From positions 94,179 through 158,178 of the forward strand of contig NZ_JAHKJW010000012.1 in NCBI RefSeq assembly GCF_019710745.1: a stretch of 64,000 nt of DNA. The letters run 5' to 3'. How positions within the stretch are numbered: the stretch's first letter is position 1; every line of letters begins with the position of its first letter. The stretch is from Streptomyces beigongshangae (GTDB lineage: Bacteria > Actinomycetota > Actinomycetes > Streptomycetales > Streptomycetaceae). Under the pieces are notes generated by a model that was not told the DNA's origin, made no database searches, and worked only from the letters and a program-made list of their open reading frames with translations. This document shows, one piece after another, positions 1 through 7,990 of this stretch. Both the position numbers and the translations under genes were made by a program.

Positions 1-222
1 CACAGTCCGAAGCGGGAGACCGAAAACGCGTAAATCATGACGATGACGCAGGAAAGGGCTCGTCGAGAACTTATGGCTGTCCTGGCGACGGGACAGTCGA
101 GAGCCGGATCGGAATTCCTCGGGAAGTGTCATTCCGGTTGAGTGATCGCGATCGGACCGCTAACGTTTCGAATCGATCGGACTGTGCCCATTTGTTCTGA
201 AACGCAATGAAAGGAATGACCG
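1..222. promoter_or_regulatory. Upstream region of the mbtH-NRPS operon
   Basis: I see no credible gene here. The stretch is less GC-rich than the genes that follow and directly precedes the first + strand gene, so it probably holds that operon's promoter. A 9-bp direct repeat, CGATCGGAC, occurs at 149-157 and 174-182, 25 bp apart, and could be a regulator site. An AAAGGA ribosome binding site lies about 10 bases before the GTG at 223. The window edge hides whatever lies further left. Confidence 0.35.
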
Positions 223-468
223 GTGAGCGGTGACAACCCCTTCGACGATGCCGACGGCAGATTCTTCGTGCTGATGAACGACGAGGAGCAGTACTCGCTC
301 TGGCCGACGTTTGCGCCGGTTCCGGACGGGTGGCGGGTCGTTTTCGGCGAGGACGGCAGGCAGCAGTGCCTCGACCACATCGAGGAGCACTGGACCGACC
401 TCCGCCCGCGAAGCCTTCGCGATGCCATGGCTGCGCAGGAGAGCCAGGGCGTTGATTCTGTCCGCTGA
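223..468 (+). CDS. MbtH-like NRPS accessory protein
   Basis: Small protein (81 aa) of the MbtH family. These proteins bind adenylation domains and are often needed for their folding or activity. The family pattern is clear: an N-terminal NPFDD stretch, then [10 protein letters not shown], a GW pair (residues near 36), and [14 protein letters not shown] with the third conserved Trp. The start is a GTG preceded by AAAGGAATG. It lies 113 bases ahead of the standalone A-T protein and is presumably the accessory partner for the adenylation domains of the whole cluster. Length and motifs match the family with nothing missing. Confidence 0.95.
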   Translation: MSGDNPFDDADGRFFVLMNDEEQYSLWPTFAPVPDGWRVVFGEDGRQQCLDHIEEHWTDLRPRSLRDAMAAQESQGVDSVR

Positions 469-581
469 GTACGCGCCCGATCCGCGGAATGGGAGCGGAA
501 GCCGTCCCCGGTGTTCGGATGCCTCCCAAACGCTGCCTGGCGGAATCACCGTGGGCAATGAGAGCGAAGGGAGAGGATGAC

Positions 582-3209
582 ATGTCCGAGGGTCTGCTGA
601 AATCCGATGCATTGCCCGACGGCGATCCGCGCGGTGCCGGCACCGGTGAGGGGACGGGGCCGGGTGACCGGCTCACCGAGGCTCACCTCGCTGAACAGCA
701 TGCCTACTGGGCACATCGGCTCGATGGTCTTCCGGTACTGCGACTGCCGACCGACCGGCCACGGCCGACTGCGCCGGGCACGGCGCGCGCCGTCGCCGGG
801 TTCCGGGTGCCTGCGGAGATCGTCGAGCAAGCGGACGCCCTGGCGAGCAGAGTCGGCGGAACACTGTTCACCGTCCTGCTCTCCGCGTCCCAGGTACTTT
901 TCTCCCGCTACGGCAGGCAGCAGGACATTCCGCTGGCCACCATGGCGACCGGCCGTCTGCCGGGCCGTCCGGACGGCCGTTTCGCCAATGCCGTCGTCCT
1001 GCGGTCGGCCGTCCGGGCGGACGCCGCGTTCATGCGGTTGGCCGAACAGAACGTGCAGCTCGTCGAGGAAGCGATGGCCAACGCGGACCTGCCTTTCGCA
1101 GACTCCGTGAACACGTCGACGCCCAGTGGCACCGATCGTGGCTCCCCGCCCGCACCGGTGCTGGTGGTTCTGCGGGATGCCGGCGCGGCCGAGACGCCCC
1201 AGCCGTTCGACCTCACGATCGACTGCCGGCCGACCGGTACGGGTGAGCTTGCCGGCGCCCTCGTCTACGACCCGGAACTGTTCGAAGCGGCCACCGTCCA
1301 GCGGATGGCCCGGCACCTGACGGTGCTGCTGGCCGCCGCCGTGCGGGATCCGGTGACGCCGGTGGGCGACCTTCCTTTGCTGGGCGAGGAGGAGCGGCAC
1401 GCACTGCTCGGCGAGTGGGCCGTCAACCAGGTGGACCTGCCGGTATGGCCCTGCGTGCACGAGCTGGTCGGTGAGCGGGCCCGGTCGCAGCCCGACGCGG
1501 TCGCCGTGGTCGCCGGCGCAGGCTCGACGACCTACGGACAGTTGGACACCGCAGCCAACCGACTGGCTCATCTGCTGGTGTCCGGCGGAACCCGGCGGGG
1601 CGGTGTCGTCGCCGTGTGCCTGCCGCGTGGCCCGGAACTGGTCACCGCACTGCTCGCCGTCCTGCGCGCCGGCTGCGCCTATCTGCCGCTGGACCCCGGG
1701 TACCCGGCAGAACGGCTGGGCTTCATGCTCGCCGACGCCGACGCGTCGGTGTGCGTGACGCAGAGAGGGCTGGTCGGGAAGTTGCGTGAGGCGACCGACG
1801 CCGGCTTCGTCGTGCTCGACGAGCTGGAACGGGAACTGGCCGCCCAGCCCGCCGTGCCGCCGGACCTCGCGGTCTCCGGGCGTGACGCGGCGTACGTGAT
1901 CTACACGTCCGGCTCGACCGGCAGGCCGAAGGGAACAGTGGTCGAGCATCGTTCGATCACCCGGCTGTTGTGCGAGGCCGACTACATCCCGCTGCGACCC
2001 GATGACGTGGTCGCCCAGGGTGCCGATGCGAGCTTCGACGCGGCGACCTTCGAGATCTGGGCGCCGCTGGCCGCGGGCGCCCGGATGGTGGTCGTCGACA
2101 AGGACACGATGCTCGACCCGGTGGCGCTGACAAAGGCGCTGACCCGGTACCGCATCAGCACCCTGGTGCTCACGACAGCGCTGTTCAACCAGGTCGCCGC
2201 CGCGCGGCCCGATGCGTTCGCAACGCTGCGCCACCTGCTCTTCGGTGGTGAGGCGGTCAATCCGGACCGAGTGGCACAGGTGCTGGCGGCTGGTCCGCCA
2301 GGGCGTCTGATCCACAGCTACGGGCCCACCGAGACAACCACCTTCGCCACCTGGCACCTGGTGGAGCGGGTCGACGGGCACCGTACGGTGCCCATCGGCC
2401 GGCCGGTCGTGAACACCACCGTCCATGTGCTCGACGAACGGCTGAACCCGGTGCCGACAGGTGTGGTCGGTGAACTGTTCATCGGCGGGCCAGGGGTTGC
2501 GCGAGGATACCTGGCCCGTCCCGGTCTCACGGCGGAACGCTTCCTGCCCGACGTCTTCGGCACCGGACGGGGGGACCGGCTGTACCGCACCGGTGATCTG
2601 GTGCGGTGGTCGCCGCAGGGCACGCTGGAGTACGTCGGCCGGGTGGATCGTCAGATCAAGGTCCGCGGTTTCCGGATCGAACCGAACGAGATCGAGCTCG
2701 TGCTCCAGCAGCATCCGGAGGTCGAAGCGGCAGTGGTGATCGCACGCGACGACGGTGAGCACAAACGCCTCGTCGGCTACGTCCGCCCCGGGCCGGGGCA
2801 CCGGCCCGAACCGGCCGCGCTGCGGGATTTCGTCGGGAACCGGCTCCCGGAGTTCATGGTCCCCGCGGCTGTCGTCCTGCTCGACGATTTTCCGCTCACC
2901 CCGAGCGGCAAGGTCGACCGGGCCGCGCTGCCGGCCCCGGAGCGTGTCGCGGACACCGAGGACCACGTCGCGCCTCGTACGGACGACGAGCGCGTACTCG
3001 CCGCCATCTGGGCCGATGTGCTCGACCTCGACCGCGTGGGGGTGACCGACAACTTCTACGAGCTCGGCGGCGACTCCATCCTGGGGATCAAGGTCGTCGC
3101 CAAGGCCCGGGCGGCGGGCGTGCCGATCTCGGCCAAGGCGTTGTTCCGCCTCCAGACCATCGCGGCGCTGAGCGACGAGGCGGCGGCGGACACCGCACCC
3201 GTCGACTGA
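582..3209 (+). CDS. Standalone NRPS protein: truncated C, A (aliphatic amino acid), T
   Basis: Residues about 30-275 match only the C-terminal half of a condensation domain (YW..L.G.P with LPTDRPRP, up to the linker). The HHxxxDG active site is absent, so this part cannot form peptide bonds. A complete adenylation domain follows (about 289-800; TSGSTG near residue 441, YGPTETT, RTGDL, SGK near the end), then a thiolation domain with GGDS (Ser near 832). By alignment to GrsA the pocket reads DAFVLGSTFK, close to Val/Ile-type codes. A lone loader with no C or TE partner suggests that it hands its amino acid over in trans; the obvious receiver is the C-A*-T module of the next NRPS, whose A domain is broken. 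ATG 582 follows GAGAGGATGAC and is preferred to an upstream GTG at 489. The thioesterase gene starts 32 bases downstream. Confidence 0.9.
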   Translation: MSEGLLKSDALPDGDPRGAGTGEGTGPGDRLTEAHLAEQHAYWAHRLDGLPVLRLPTDRPRPTAPGTARAVAGFRVPAEIVEQADALASRVGGTLFTVLLSASQVLFSRYGRQQDIPLATMATGRLPGRPDGRFANAVVLRSAVRADAAFMRLAEQNVQLVEEAMANADLPFADSVNTSTPSGTDRGSPPAPVLVVLRDAGAAETPQPFDLTIDCRPTGTGELAGALVYDPELFEAATVQRMARHLTVLLAAAVRDPVTPVGDLPLLGEEERHALLGEWAVNQVDLPVWPCVHELVGERARSQPDAVAVVAGAGSTTYGQLDTAANRLAHLLVSGGTRRGGVVAVCLPRGPELVTALLAVLRAGCAYLPLDPGYPAERLGFMLADADASVCVTQRGLVGKLREATDAGFVVLDELERELAAQPAVPPDLAVSGRDAAYVIYTSGSTGRPKGTVVEHRSITRLLCEADYIPLRPDDVVAQGADASFDAATFEIWAPLAAGARMVVVDKDTMLDPVALTKALTRYRISTLVLTTALFNQVAAARPDAFATLRHLLFGGEAVNPDRVAQVLAAGPPGRLIHSYGPTETTTFATWHLVERVDGHRTVPIGRPVVNTTVHVLDERLNPVPTGVVGELFIGGPGVARGYLARPGLTAERFLPDVFGTGRGDRLYRTGDLVRWSPQGTLEYVGRVDRQIKVRGFRIEPNEIELVLQQHPEVEAAVVIARDDGEHKRLVGYVRPGPGHRPEPAALRDFVGNRLPEFMVPAAVVLLDDFPLTPSGKVDRAALPAPERVADTEDHVAPRTDDERVLAAIWADVLDLDRVGVTDNFYELGGDSILGIKVVAKARAAGVPISAKALFRLQTIAALSDEAAADTAPVD

Positions 3210-3241
3210 ATCCTGCTGGCTCCACATGCGCGGAGGGCATT

Positions 3242-4018
3242 GTGCGCACACAAAGACCTGGCCTCAAGGGACGTCTGGTTCCCGAGAACCGATACCTGTG
3301 GCGTGCGCGGCAGCCCGGGGCACGGCACCGGATCGTCTGCTTCCCCCACGCGGGCGGCGGCGCCAACGCGTATGCGAACTGGGCGCGCAGGCTGTCGGCC
3401 GACATCGAACTGGCGGCCGTGCAGTTGCCGGGCCGGCAGAACCGGCTCGCCGAGGACCCGATCACGGACGTGGGCCGACTGGTGAAGGAGATCGTCGCGG
3501 ACCTGCGCCCCGCGTTCGACGGGCCGTTCTCCTTCTTCGGGCACTCCTGCGGGTCGCTGCTGGCCTACGAGGTGGCGAGAGCGCTGCAACTGCAGGGCGG
3601 TCCCCGGCCGAGCCGGCTGTTCGTGTCCGCGCAGTCCACGCCGGAGGTGATCTGGACGGGTCCGAAGCTGCACGACCTCCCTGAGCGTGAGTTCCACGCC
3701 GCCGTGCTCAGCCTCGGGGGATTCGACGAGGAGGTGAGCGCGGACCAGGAGGTCATGGACGAACTGGTACCGGTTGTCCTTGCCGACTTCCAGCTCTGGG
3801 AGAGGCACCACATCGCCCTCGTGCCCCCGCTGGACTGCCCGATCACCGCTCTGGTCGGGCAGTCCGACTGGCGGGCGCCGCTGGAAACCGTCGAGGGGTG
3901 GAGCGAGTACACCTCGGCACCGTTCACGACCGAGGTCTTCCCCGGCGGTCACTTCTACCTGACCGAGCAGGGCAACAACGTCCCCGGGTTCGTGAGCCGG
4001 ACCCTCCTGGGGACGTAG
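3242..4018 (+). CDS. Type II thioesterase
   Basis: Alpha/beta hydrolase (258 aa) of the external (type II) thioesterase family of NRPS/PKS clusters, which usually clears misprimed or stalled thiolation domains. Visible features are CFPHAGGGANAY near the N-terminus, the nucleophile elbow GHSCG with Ser102, a late Asp, and GGHFYL with the catalytic His near residue 237. The GTG start has GGAGGG just upstream. It follows the standalone A-T gene as part of one operon and converges on the DAHP synthase gene across a perfect palindrome. Besides proofreading, it could act as an aminoacyl shuttle between the standalone T domain and the module with the dead A domain; the sequence does not decide this. 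Confidence 0.92.
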   Translation: MRTQRPGLKGRLVPENRYLWRARQPGARHRIVCFPHAGGGANAYANWARRLSADIELAAVQLPGRQNRLAEDPITDVGRLVKEIVADLRPAFDGPFSFFGHSCGSLLAYEVARALQLQGGPRPSRLFVSAQSTPEVIWTGPKLHDLPEREFHAAVLSLGGFDEEVSADQEVMDELVPVVLADFQLWERHHIALVPPLDCPITALVGQSDWRAPLETVEGWSEYTSAPFTTEVFPGGHFYLTEQGNNVPGFVSRTLLGT

Positions 4019-4037
4019 CACCACCGGCCGGACCGGA

Positions 4038-4089
4038 ACCGGCAAAGACGCCGCACGGGCGGATCCGCCCGTGCGGCGTCTTTGCCGGT
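4038..4089. terminator. Perfect 52-bp palindrome, bidirectional terminator
   Basis: Two 26-base arms are exactly complementary with no loop bases, centred on GGATCC at 4061-4066. It lies 19 bases after the thioesterase stop and 17 bases after the DAHP synthase stop, between the two convergent operons. A transcript from either strand would form the same very stable hairpin, as expected of a shared intrinsic terminator. There is no clear U-tract, as is common in Streptomyces. Confidence 0.8.
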
Positions 4090-4106
4090 GGACCAGGGAA
4101 GTGCGT

Positions 4107-5366
4107 TCAGCCGAGCGTGACGGCGTCCCGCATCAGTTCCGTCCTCGGACGGAGCAACGGTGCGGCCAACCGGGCCAGTTCCAGGGCCTGGCTGCCGTTG
4201 AGCCGGGGGTCGCAGGCCGTCTCGTACCGCAGGTCGAGACGGAACTCACGTCCCGGCACCTGGGCGTCCATGCATTCGGTCACGTCACGGCTGGTCAGCT
4301 CCAGGTGCAGGCCGCCCGGGTGAGTGCCCAGTGCCTGGTGGACCGCGATGAACCCACGGACCTCCGTCCAGATCGCCTCGAACCGACGGGTCTTGATGCC
4401 GTCCGCGGTGGTGAAGGTATTGCCGTGCATCGGATCACACACCCAGATCGCCGGCGAGCCGAGGGTGAGCGCCTCGTCGACGAGAGGGGGCAGCAGGTCG
4501 TGCACCGCACTCGCGCCGAGGCGCGTGATGAACGCCAGCCGGCCCGGCTCCCGGTGCGGGTCGAGCAGCTCGACCAGTTCCGCGACGTCCGTGCGGGTCG
4601 CGGTCGGTCCGAGCTTGACCGCCACCGGATTGCACACGCTCGCCGCGAAGGCCACGTGCGGCCCGTCGGGCTGCCGGGTCCGCTCACCGATCCACAGCAG
4701 GTGACCGGACAGGCCGTACTCCCGCCCGGAGACCGGCACGGCCCGGGCGAGTGCCCTCTCGTACGGCAGCAGCAGGGCTTCGTGGCTGGTGAAGAAGTCG
4801 CCGCCGAGATCGGTGAACAGCGTGTGGTTCCTGCTGCGGAGCCGCCGGATGTCGGACAGGACACGGTTCGCAGCCCGGTACGCCGCGAGCAGACGTTGCG
4901 GGTTCGGGGTCCGGCCCCTGGCGTCGAAGCGCAGGTCGTTCACCGCGTCGCCCCGGTAGACGGGCAGTACCCGGTCGCCTCTGGTCTCGGTGTACGTCGA
5001 GCGCGGTTTCGCGTACTGCCCGGCGAGCCTGCCGACGGTGAGTGTCGGCAGCCCGGAGCCGGAGGACAGCACTGCGGCCATGTCCGCGAGGCAGCGCAAC
5101 TTGTCCCTCGTCGGTTCGATCAGCGGCCCCGCGAACAGCTCCGCGCAGTCGCCGCCCTGGAGCAGGAACCCCTCGCCCCGAGCCACCGCGGCAAGGCGCA
5201 GCCGGAGTTCGTCGCAGTCGTCCGGTGACACCAGCGCGGGCAGGCTGCCCAGCGTACGCACCACCTCCGTCAGTTCGCCCGGCTCGGGCCAGTGCGGCTG
5301 CTGGTGCGCCCCGGGCGCGTACGGCGGGTCGGGGGCACTGCGCGCGGTGCTTGCCGCGGCGGTCAC
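4107..5366 (-). CDS. Class II 3-deoxy-D-arabino-heptulosonate 7-phosphate (DAHP) synthase
   Basis: Catalyses the first step of the shikimate pathway, joining phosphoenolpyruvate and erythrose 4-phosphate. This is a plant-type (class II) enzyme of 419 aa, with QGGDCAELF, KPRSTYTETRG, YRGDAVNDL, NPVAVKLGPT, WVCDPMHGNT and VTECMD all visible. The C-terminal part reads HLELTSRDVTEC where HVELTG is more usual. It starts with a GTG that overlaps the stop of the chorismate mutase gene (GTGA). In actinobacteria class II DAHP synthases form a complex with and activate AroQ-delta chorismate mutases, and the coupled gene pair fits that. Its place among NRPS genes marks it as a dedicated copy raising precursor flux, not the housekeeping enzyme. 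Confidence 0.93.
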   Translation of the reverse strand: MTAAASTARSAPDPPYAPGAHQQPHWPEPGELTEVVRTLGSLPALVSPDDCDELRLRLAAVARGEGFLLQGGDCAELFAGPLIEPTRDKLRCLADMAAVLSSGSGLPTLTVGRLAGQYAKPRSTYTETRGDRVLPVYRGDAVNDLRFDARGRTPNPQRLLAAYRAANRVLSDIRRLRSRNHTLFTDLGGDFFTSHEALLLPYERALARAVPVSGREYGLSGHLLWIGERTRQPDGPHVAFAASVCNPVAVKLGPTATRTDVAELVELLDPHREPGRLAFITRLGASAVHDLLPPLVDEALTLGSPAIWVCDPMHGNTFTTADGIKTRRFEAIWTEVRGFIAVHQALGTHPGGLHLELTSRDVTECMDAQVPGREFRLDLRYETACDPRLNGSQALELARLAAPLLRPRTELMRDAVTLG

Positions 5367-5638
5367 GACCGGCAGACCCGCAGGACGGCGGTGGCGACCT
5401 CGTCGCCACCGTCCCCGAAGGAGGAGCGGTACACCCGTATGACGTCACTCTCCCGATCGGCGTCGGTCCGCGGCCCGTCGGCCTGCAGACGGGCCTGCTG
5501 GATGCGCTGGGACACCTCACGGCGCATCCGCAGCAGGCTGATGATGCCGAGGTCGAGGTTGTCGATGTCGGTACGCGCCTGCCCTGCGGACAGTCGGATG
5601 TGCAGTTCCGGGAACGCTTCGTTCCCTGAGTTCAACAC
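5363..5638 (-). CDS. Chorismate mutase, AroQ-delta type
   Basis: Small all-helical chorismate mutase (91 aa) that would convert chorismate to prephenate. The pattern ARTDIDNLDLGIISLL, RREVSQRIQQAR and the later DADRE...VI..Y closely follow the actinobacterial AroQ-delta enzymes, which have low activity alone and are activated by binding class II DAHP synthase. That partner is encoded by the overlapping downstream gene. The start is GTG at 5638. It lies 55 bases after the reductase gene in the same - strand operon. The product, prephenate, is the expected substrate of the decarboxylase-like protein encoded upstream in this operon. Confidence 0.9.
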   Translation of the reverse strand: MLNSGNEAFPELHIRLSAGQARTDIDNLDLGIISLLRMRREVSQRIQQARLQADGPRTDADRESDVIRVYRSSFGDGGDEVATAVLRVCRS

Positions 5639-5693
5639 GCCTTGCCCCCTTGTGTTGTGCTGTTGCCATGGGTCGGATGCGCACGGTCCCCGG

Positions 5694-6665
5694 TCAGGGA
5701 GTCAGCAGCAGTTTTCCGATGGTGCGGCGCTGCTGGAGGTCCGCCTGCGCGGTGCCGGCGTCGGCCAGCGGGTAGAGCTGTCCGACGTGGACGTCGAGAT
5801 CGTCCTGGAGGATCCAGGAGAACACCGCGGCACTCCGGGCCTGGAGTTCGTCGGAGGTCGCGATGAAGTCGGGGAGGTAGGGGCGGGTCAGCTTGATCGA
5901 GCCGTGTGTGCCGGTGCTCAGGTCGACGGGCGGTACCTTGCCGCTGGACTGTCCGTAGAGGACGAGGGTGCCCCGGGGACGCAGGGAGGCGATGCTGCCC
6001 TCGAAGGTCGTCCTGCCGACCGCGTCGTAGACGACGTCCACCCCCTCGCCGCCGGTGAGTCTGCCGACTTCGGTGACGAAATCGGTCTCCGTGTAACGGA
6101 TGACCTCGTGCGCCCCCGCCTGCCGGGCCGCCTTCTCCTTCGCCGCGGTGGACACGGTGCCGACGACGCGGACGCCGAGCGACCGCAGCACCTGGGTGAG
6201 CAGCAGCCCGACGCCGCCCGCTGCGGCGTGCACCAGGGCCGTCTCGCCTCGCTGTGCGGGATGGCTGTCATGAATGAGCGCGTGGACCGTGAGCCCTTGC
6301 AGCAGCACTGCTGCGGCCTGTTCCGCGCTCACTCCCACGGGCACCCGGACGACGCGGTCGGCGGGCAGCACCACCTGTTCGGCGTAGGCGCCGGGCACCG
6401 GCACGTCAGCCGTGGCCACCAGATCGCCCACTGCGAGGCCGCTGACGTCCGCCCCCGCGGCCGCCACGGTCCCCGCCAGCTCACGTCCGGGGACGTACGG
6501 CAGTTCGCGTGGGTAGAGGCCGCTTCGTTCATAGGTCTCGTGATAGTTGACGCCGATGGCGGCGACATCGACGAGCACGTCGCCGGGGCCGGCGACCGGG
6601 GGAGCCCACTCGGTGGGTGTCAGCACCTCGGGTCCGCCGTGCCGGTGTACCACGACCGCGCGCAT
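5694..6665 (-). CDS. Zinc-independent quinone oxidoreductase / enoyl reductase-like (MDR family)
   Basis: NADPH-dependent medium-chain reductase of the quinone oxidoreductase branch (323 aa). The N-terminal half has the GroES-like fold (GVNYHETYERSGLYP, YVPGRELAGTV). The nucleotide-binding motif HAAAGGVGLLLTQ sits near residues 143-155. Structural zinc cysteines are absent. ATG 6665 has a strong AAGGAGG. In this cassette it is the natural candidate to reduce a conjugated double bond of a decarboxylated prephenate product, a role played by other reductase families in the bacilysin and salinosporamide pathways. That role is inferred from context; the sequence gives only the family. Confidence 0.82.
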   Translation of the reverse strand: MRAVVVHRHGGPEVLTPTEWAPPVAGPGDVLVDVAAIGVNYHETYERSGLYPRELPYVPGRELAGTVAAAGADVSGLAVGDLVATADVPVPGAYAEQVVLPADRVVRVPVGVSAEQAAAVLLQGLTVHALIHDSHPAQRGETALVHAAAGGVGLLLTQVLRSLGVRVVGTVSTAAKEKAARQAGAHEVIRYTETDFVTEVGRLTGGEGVDVVYDAVGRTTFEGSIASLRPRGTLVLYGQSSGKVPPVDLSTGTHGSIKLTRPYLPDFIATSDELQARSAAVFSWILQDDLDVHVGQLYPLADAGTAQADLQQRRTIGKLLLTP

Positions 6666-6691
6666 TGCGGCCTCCTTCTCTGGTGTCAGGA

Positions 6692-7438
6692 CTAGATGGT
6701 GCCGACCTCGTCGATGATGCCCGGCAGCCGCTCGCCGGCCCGGATGCGCCGCAGGACGTCCTGCTCGGTGCGACCGGTGGCCGTGGCGGCGGCCAGCACC
6801 TCGTGCAGCCGTGCCGCCGGCACCACCACCGTGCCGTTGCCGTCCGAGAGGACCCAGTCGCCGGTGCGCACCAGCACGTGATCGATCAGGCATGTGCTGC
6901 CGACCGACTCGACGCGGTACGCACCCTGGGTGTCGGTGGGGACGAAGTTGCTCGCGACGACCGGACGGGTGCTCTGCCCGACGACGTCCCGATCGCGGAC
7001 GGCGCCGCCCAGCACCATCCCTTCGAATCCCAGCTGTTCGAGCAGATAGGTCGTGGACAGACCGCCCGCGAGCGCGGCGTCGGTGACCAGCGGCCCGGAA
7101 CCCGCGACGTAGACCATTCCCCGCCCGTCGATGACCTGGGGCACCAGGAAGTCACGGACCTCCTGCCAGGTGCTCGGCGAGGCCGCCACGATGCTCGCGC
7201 CCTTTCGCACCGCCACCCAGCTGACGGTGTACGCGGCGCCGAAGAACATCCGGTGATCGCCCGACACCCGGTGCAGTCGCGGGTCCAGCACACGGTTGGT
7301 GATTCCCAGCGCGTCCAGTACGTCCGCGACGGCAGGAGTGGAGACACCGTGCTCGTGCACCGCTCTCGCCAGCAGGGCGTGGGTTTCGTCGAGCGGTGCC
7401 CCGGTGCCGGCCCGCTGGACGCCGGTGTCCGCGGTCAC
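6692..7438 (-). CDS. RraA-family protein (aldolase/decarboxylase-like)
   Basis: A protein of 248 aa with the RraA / 4-hydroxy-4-methyl-2-oxoglutarate aldolase fold: VADVLDALG near the start, then LGGAVRDRDVV with the Arg-Asp pair used for metal and oxo-acid binding, and GDWVLSDGNGTVVVP. Members act as oxo-acid aldolases or oxaloacetate decarboxylases, and some bind RNase E. In this operon a small 2-oxo acid or prephenate-derived oxo acid is the likely ligand, but I cannot assign a reaction. The GTG start at 7438 overlaps the stop of the decarboxylase-like gene (GTGA), indicating translational coupling. I do not know this family as part of bacilysin-type pathways, which makes it notable. Confidence 0.75.
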   Translation of the reverse strand: MTADTGVQRAGTGAPLDETHALLARAVHEHGVSTPAVADVLDALGITNRVLDPRLHRVSGDHRMFFGAAYTVSWVAVRKGASIVAASPSTWQEVRDFLVPQVIDGRGMVYVAGSGPLVTDAALAGGLSTTYLLEQLGFEGMVLGGAVRDRDVVGQSTRPVVASNFVPTDTQGAYRVESVGSTCLIDHVLVRTGDWVLSDGNGTVVVPAARLHEVLAAATATGRTEQDVLRRIRAGERLPGIIDEVGTI

Positions 7439-7974
7439 AGCGTGGTCCCGTGGGGTACGTGGATACTGAAGCCCATCTGCACCGGACCGAAGTCCTCGAC
7501 GATCTCGAGACCGTTCGCCTCGGCGGCGACACCGGTGGTGATGCACGCGTCCGCCCCGCCGGCGGAGCACCCCAGCGCGGCCGCGGCGTTGCTCGTCACG
7601 AACCGGATGTCGTAGCCGCGGTTCTCTATGAGGTCGACCGGCGCGGGGTGGCTCAGCACCGTCCGCAAGGGACTGCCCTCGCGCGCGGCGAGCACCATTC
7701 GATGGGTCGGCATCATGAAGCATTCGTGCAGCGACATCGACTTGAGGTTCCGGAAGACGATCTCGTTGAGCTTCGGGTAGACGACGCAGCCGAGCAGTAC
7801 GCTGTCGGACGGGTCGGCCATGACGCCGTCGACCGCGTTTTCCAGAGTGTCGTACAGGACGACGCTTCCCTGCTTGTAGTCGTGCTGCTTCAGATAGTGG
7901 TGTGCGGCCGCTTCGCAGTTCGTGCCGGTCGGCCCCAATGTGTGGACGTTCAGATGGCGATCGTTGTTCGGCAT
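7435..7974 (-). CDS. Prephenate decarboxylase-like protein (BacA/AerD/SalX family)
   Basis: A protein of 179 aa resembling the prephenate dehydratase fold: LGPTGTNCEAA at residues 13-23, then LLGCVVYPKLNEI and a C-terminal SNAAAALG...DACITT stretch. The TRF motif of true prephenate dehydratases is missing. That combination and the short length are typical of BacA (bacilysin), AerD (aeruginosin) and SalX (salinosporamide), which decarboxylate prephenate without aromatising it and give dihydro-4-hydroxyphenylpyruvate-type products. The start is ATG 7974 with GAAGGGA upstream. It is preceded by a cupin gene and followed by RraA and reductase genes, with DAHP synthase and chorismate mutase in the same operon. 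Together they point to a non-aromatic phenylalanine or tyrosine analogue as a building block. Confidence 0.8.
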   Translation of the reverse strand: MPNNDRHLNVHTLGPTGTNCEAAAHHYLKQHDYKQGSVVLYDTLENAVDGVMADPSDSVLLGCVVYPKLNEIVFRNLKSMSLHECFMMPTHRMVLAAREGSPLRTVLSHPAPVDLIENRGYDIRFVTSNAAAALGCSAGGADACITTGVAAEANGLEIVEDFGPVQMGFSIHVPHGTTL

Positions 7975-7990
7975 GAACGTTCCCTTCGCT

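Noticed and set aside
546-3251. Long antisense open frame opposite the standalone A-T protein (about 900 aa); similar giant antisense frames at 19418-23581 and 23582-28681
   Set aside because: These arise from high GC at third codon positions of the real NRPS genes; their proteins are Gln/Arg/Gly-rich with no motifs.
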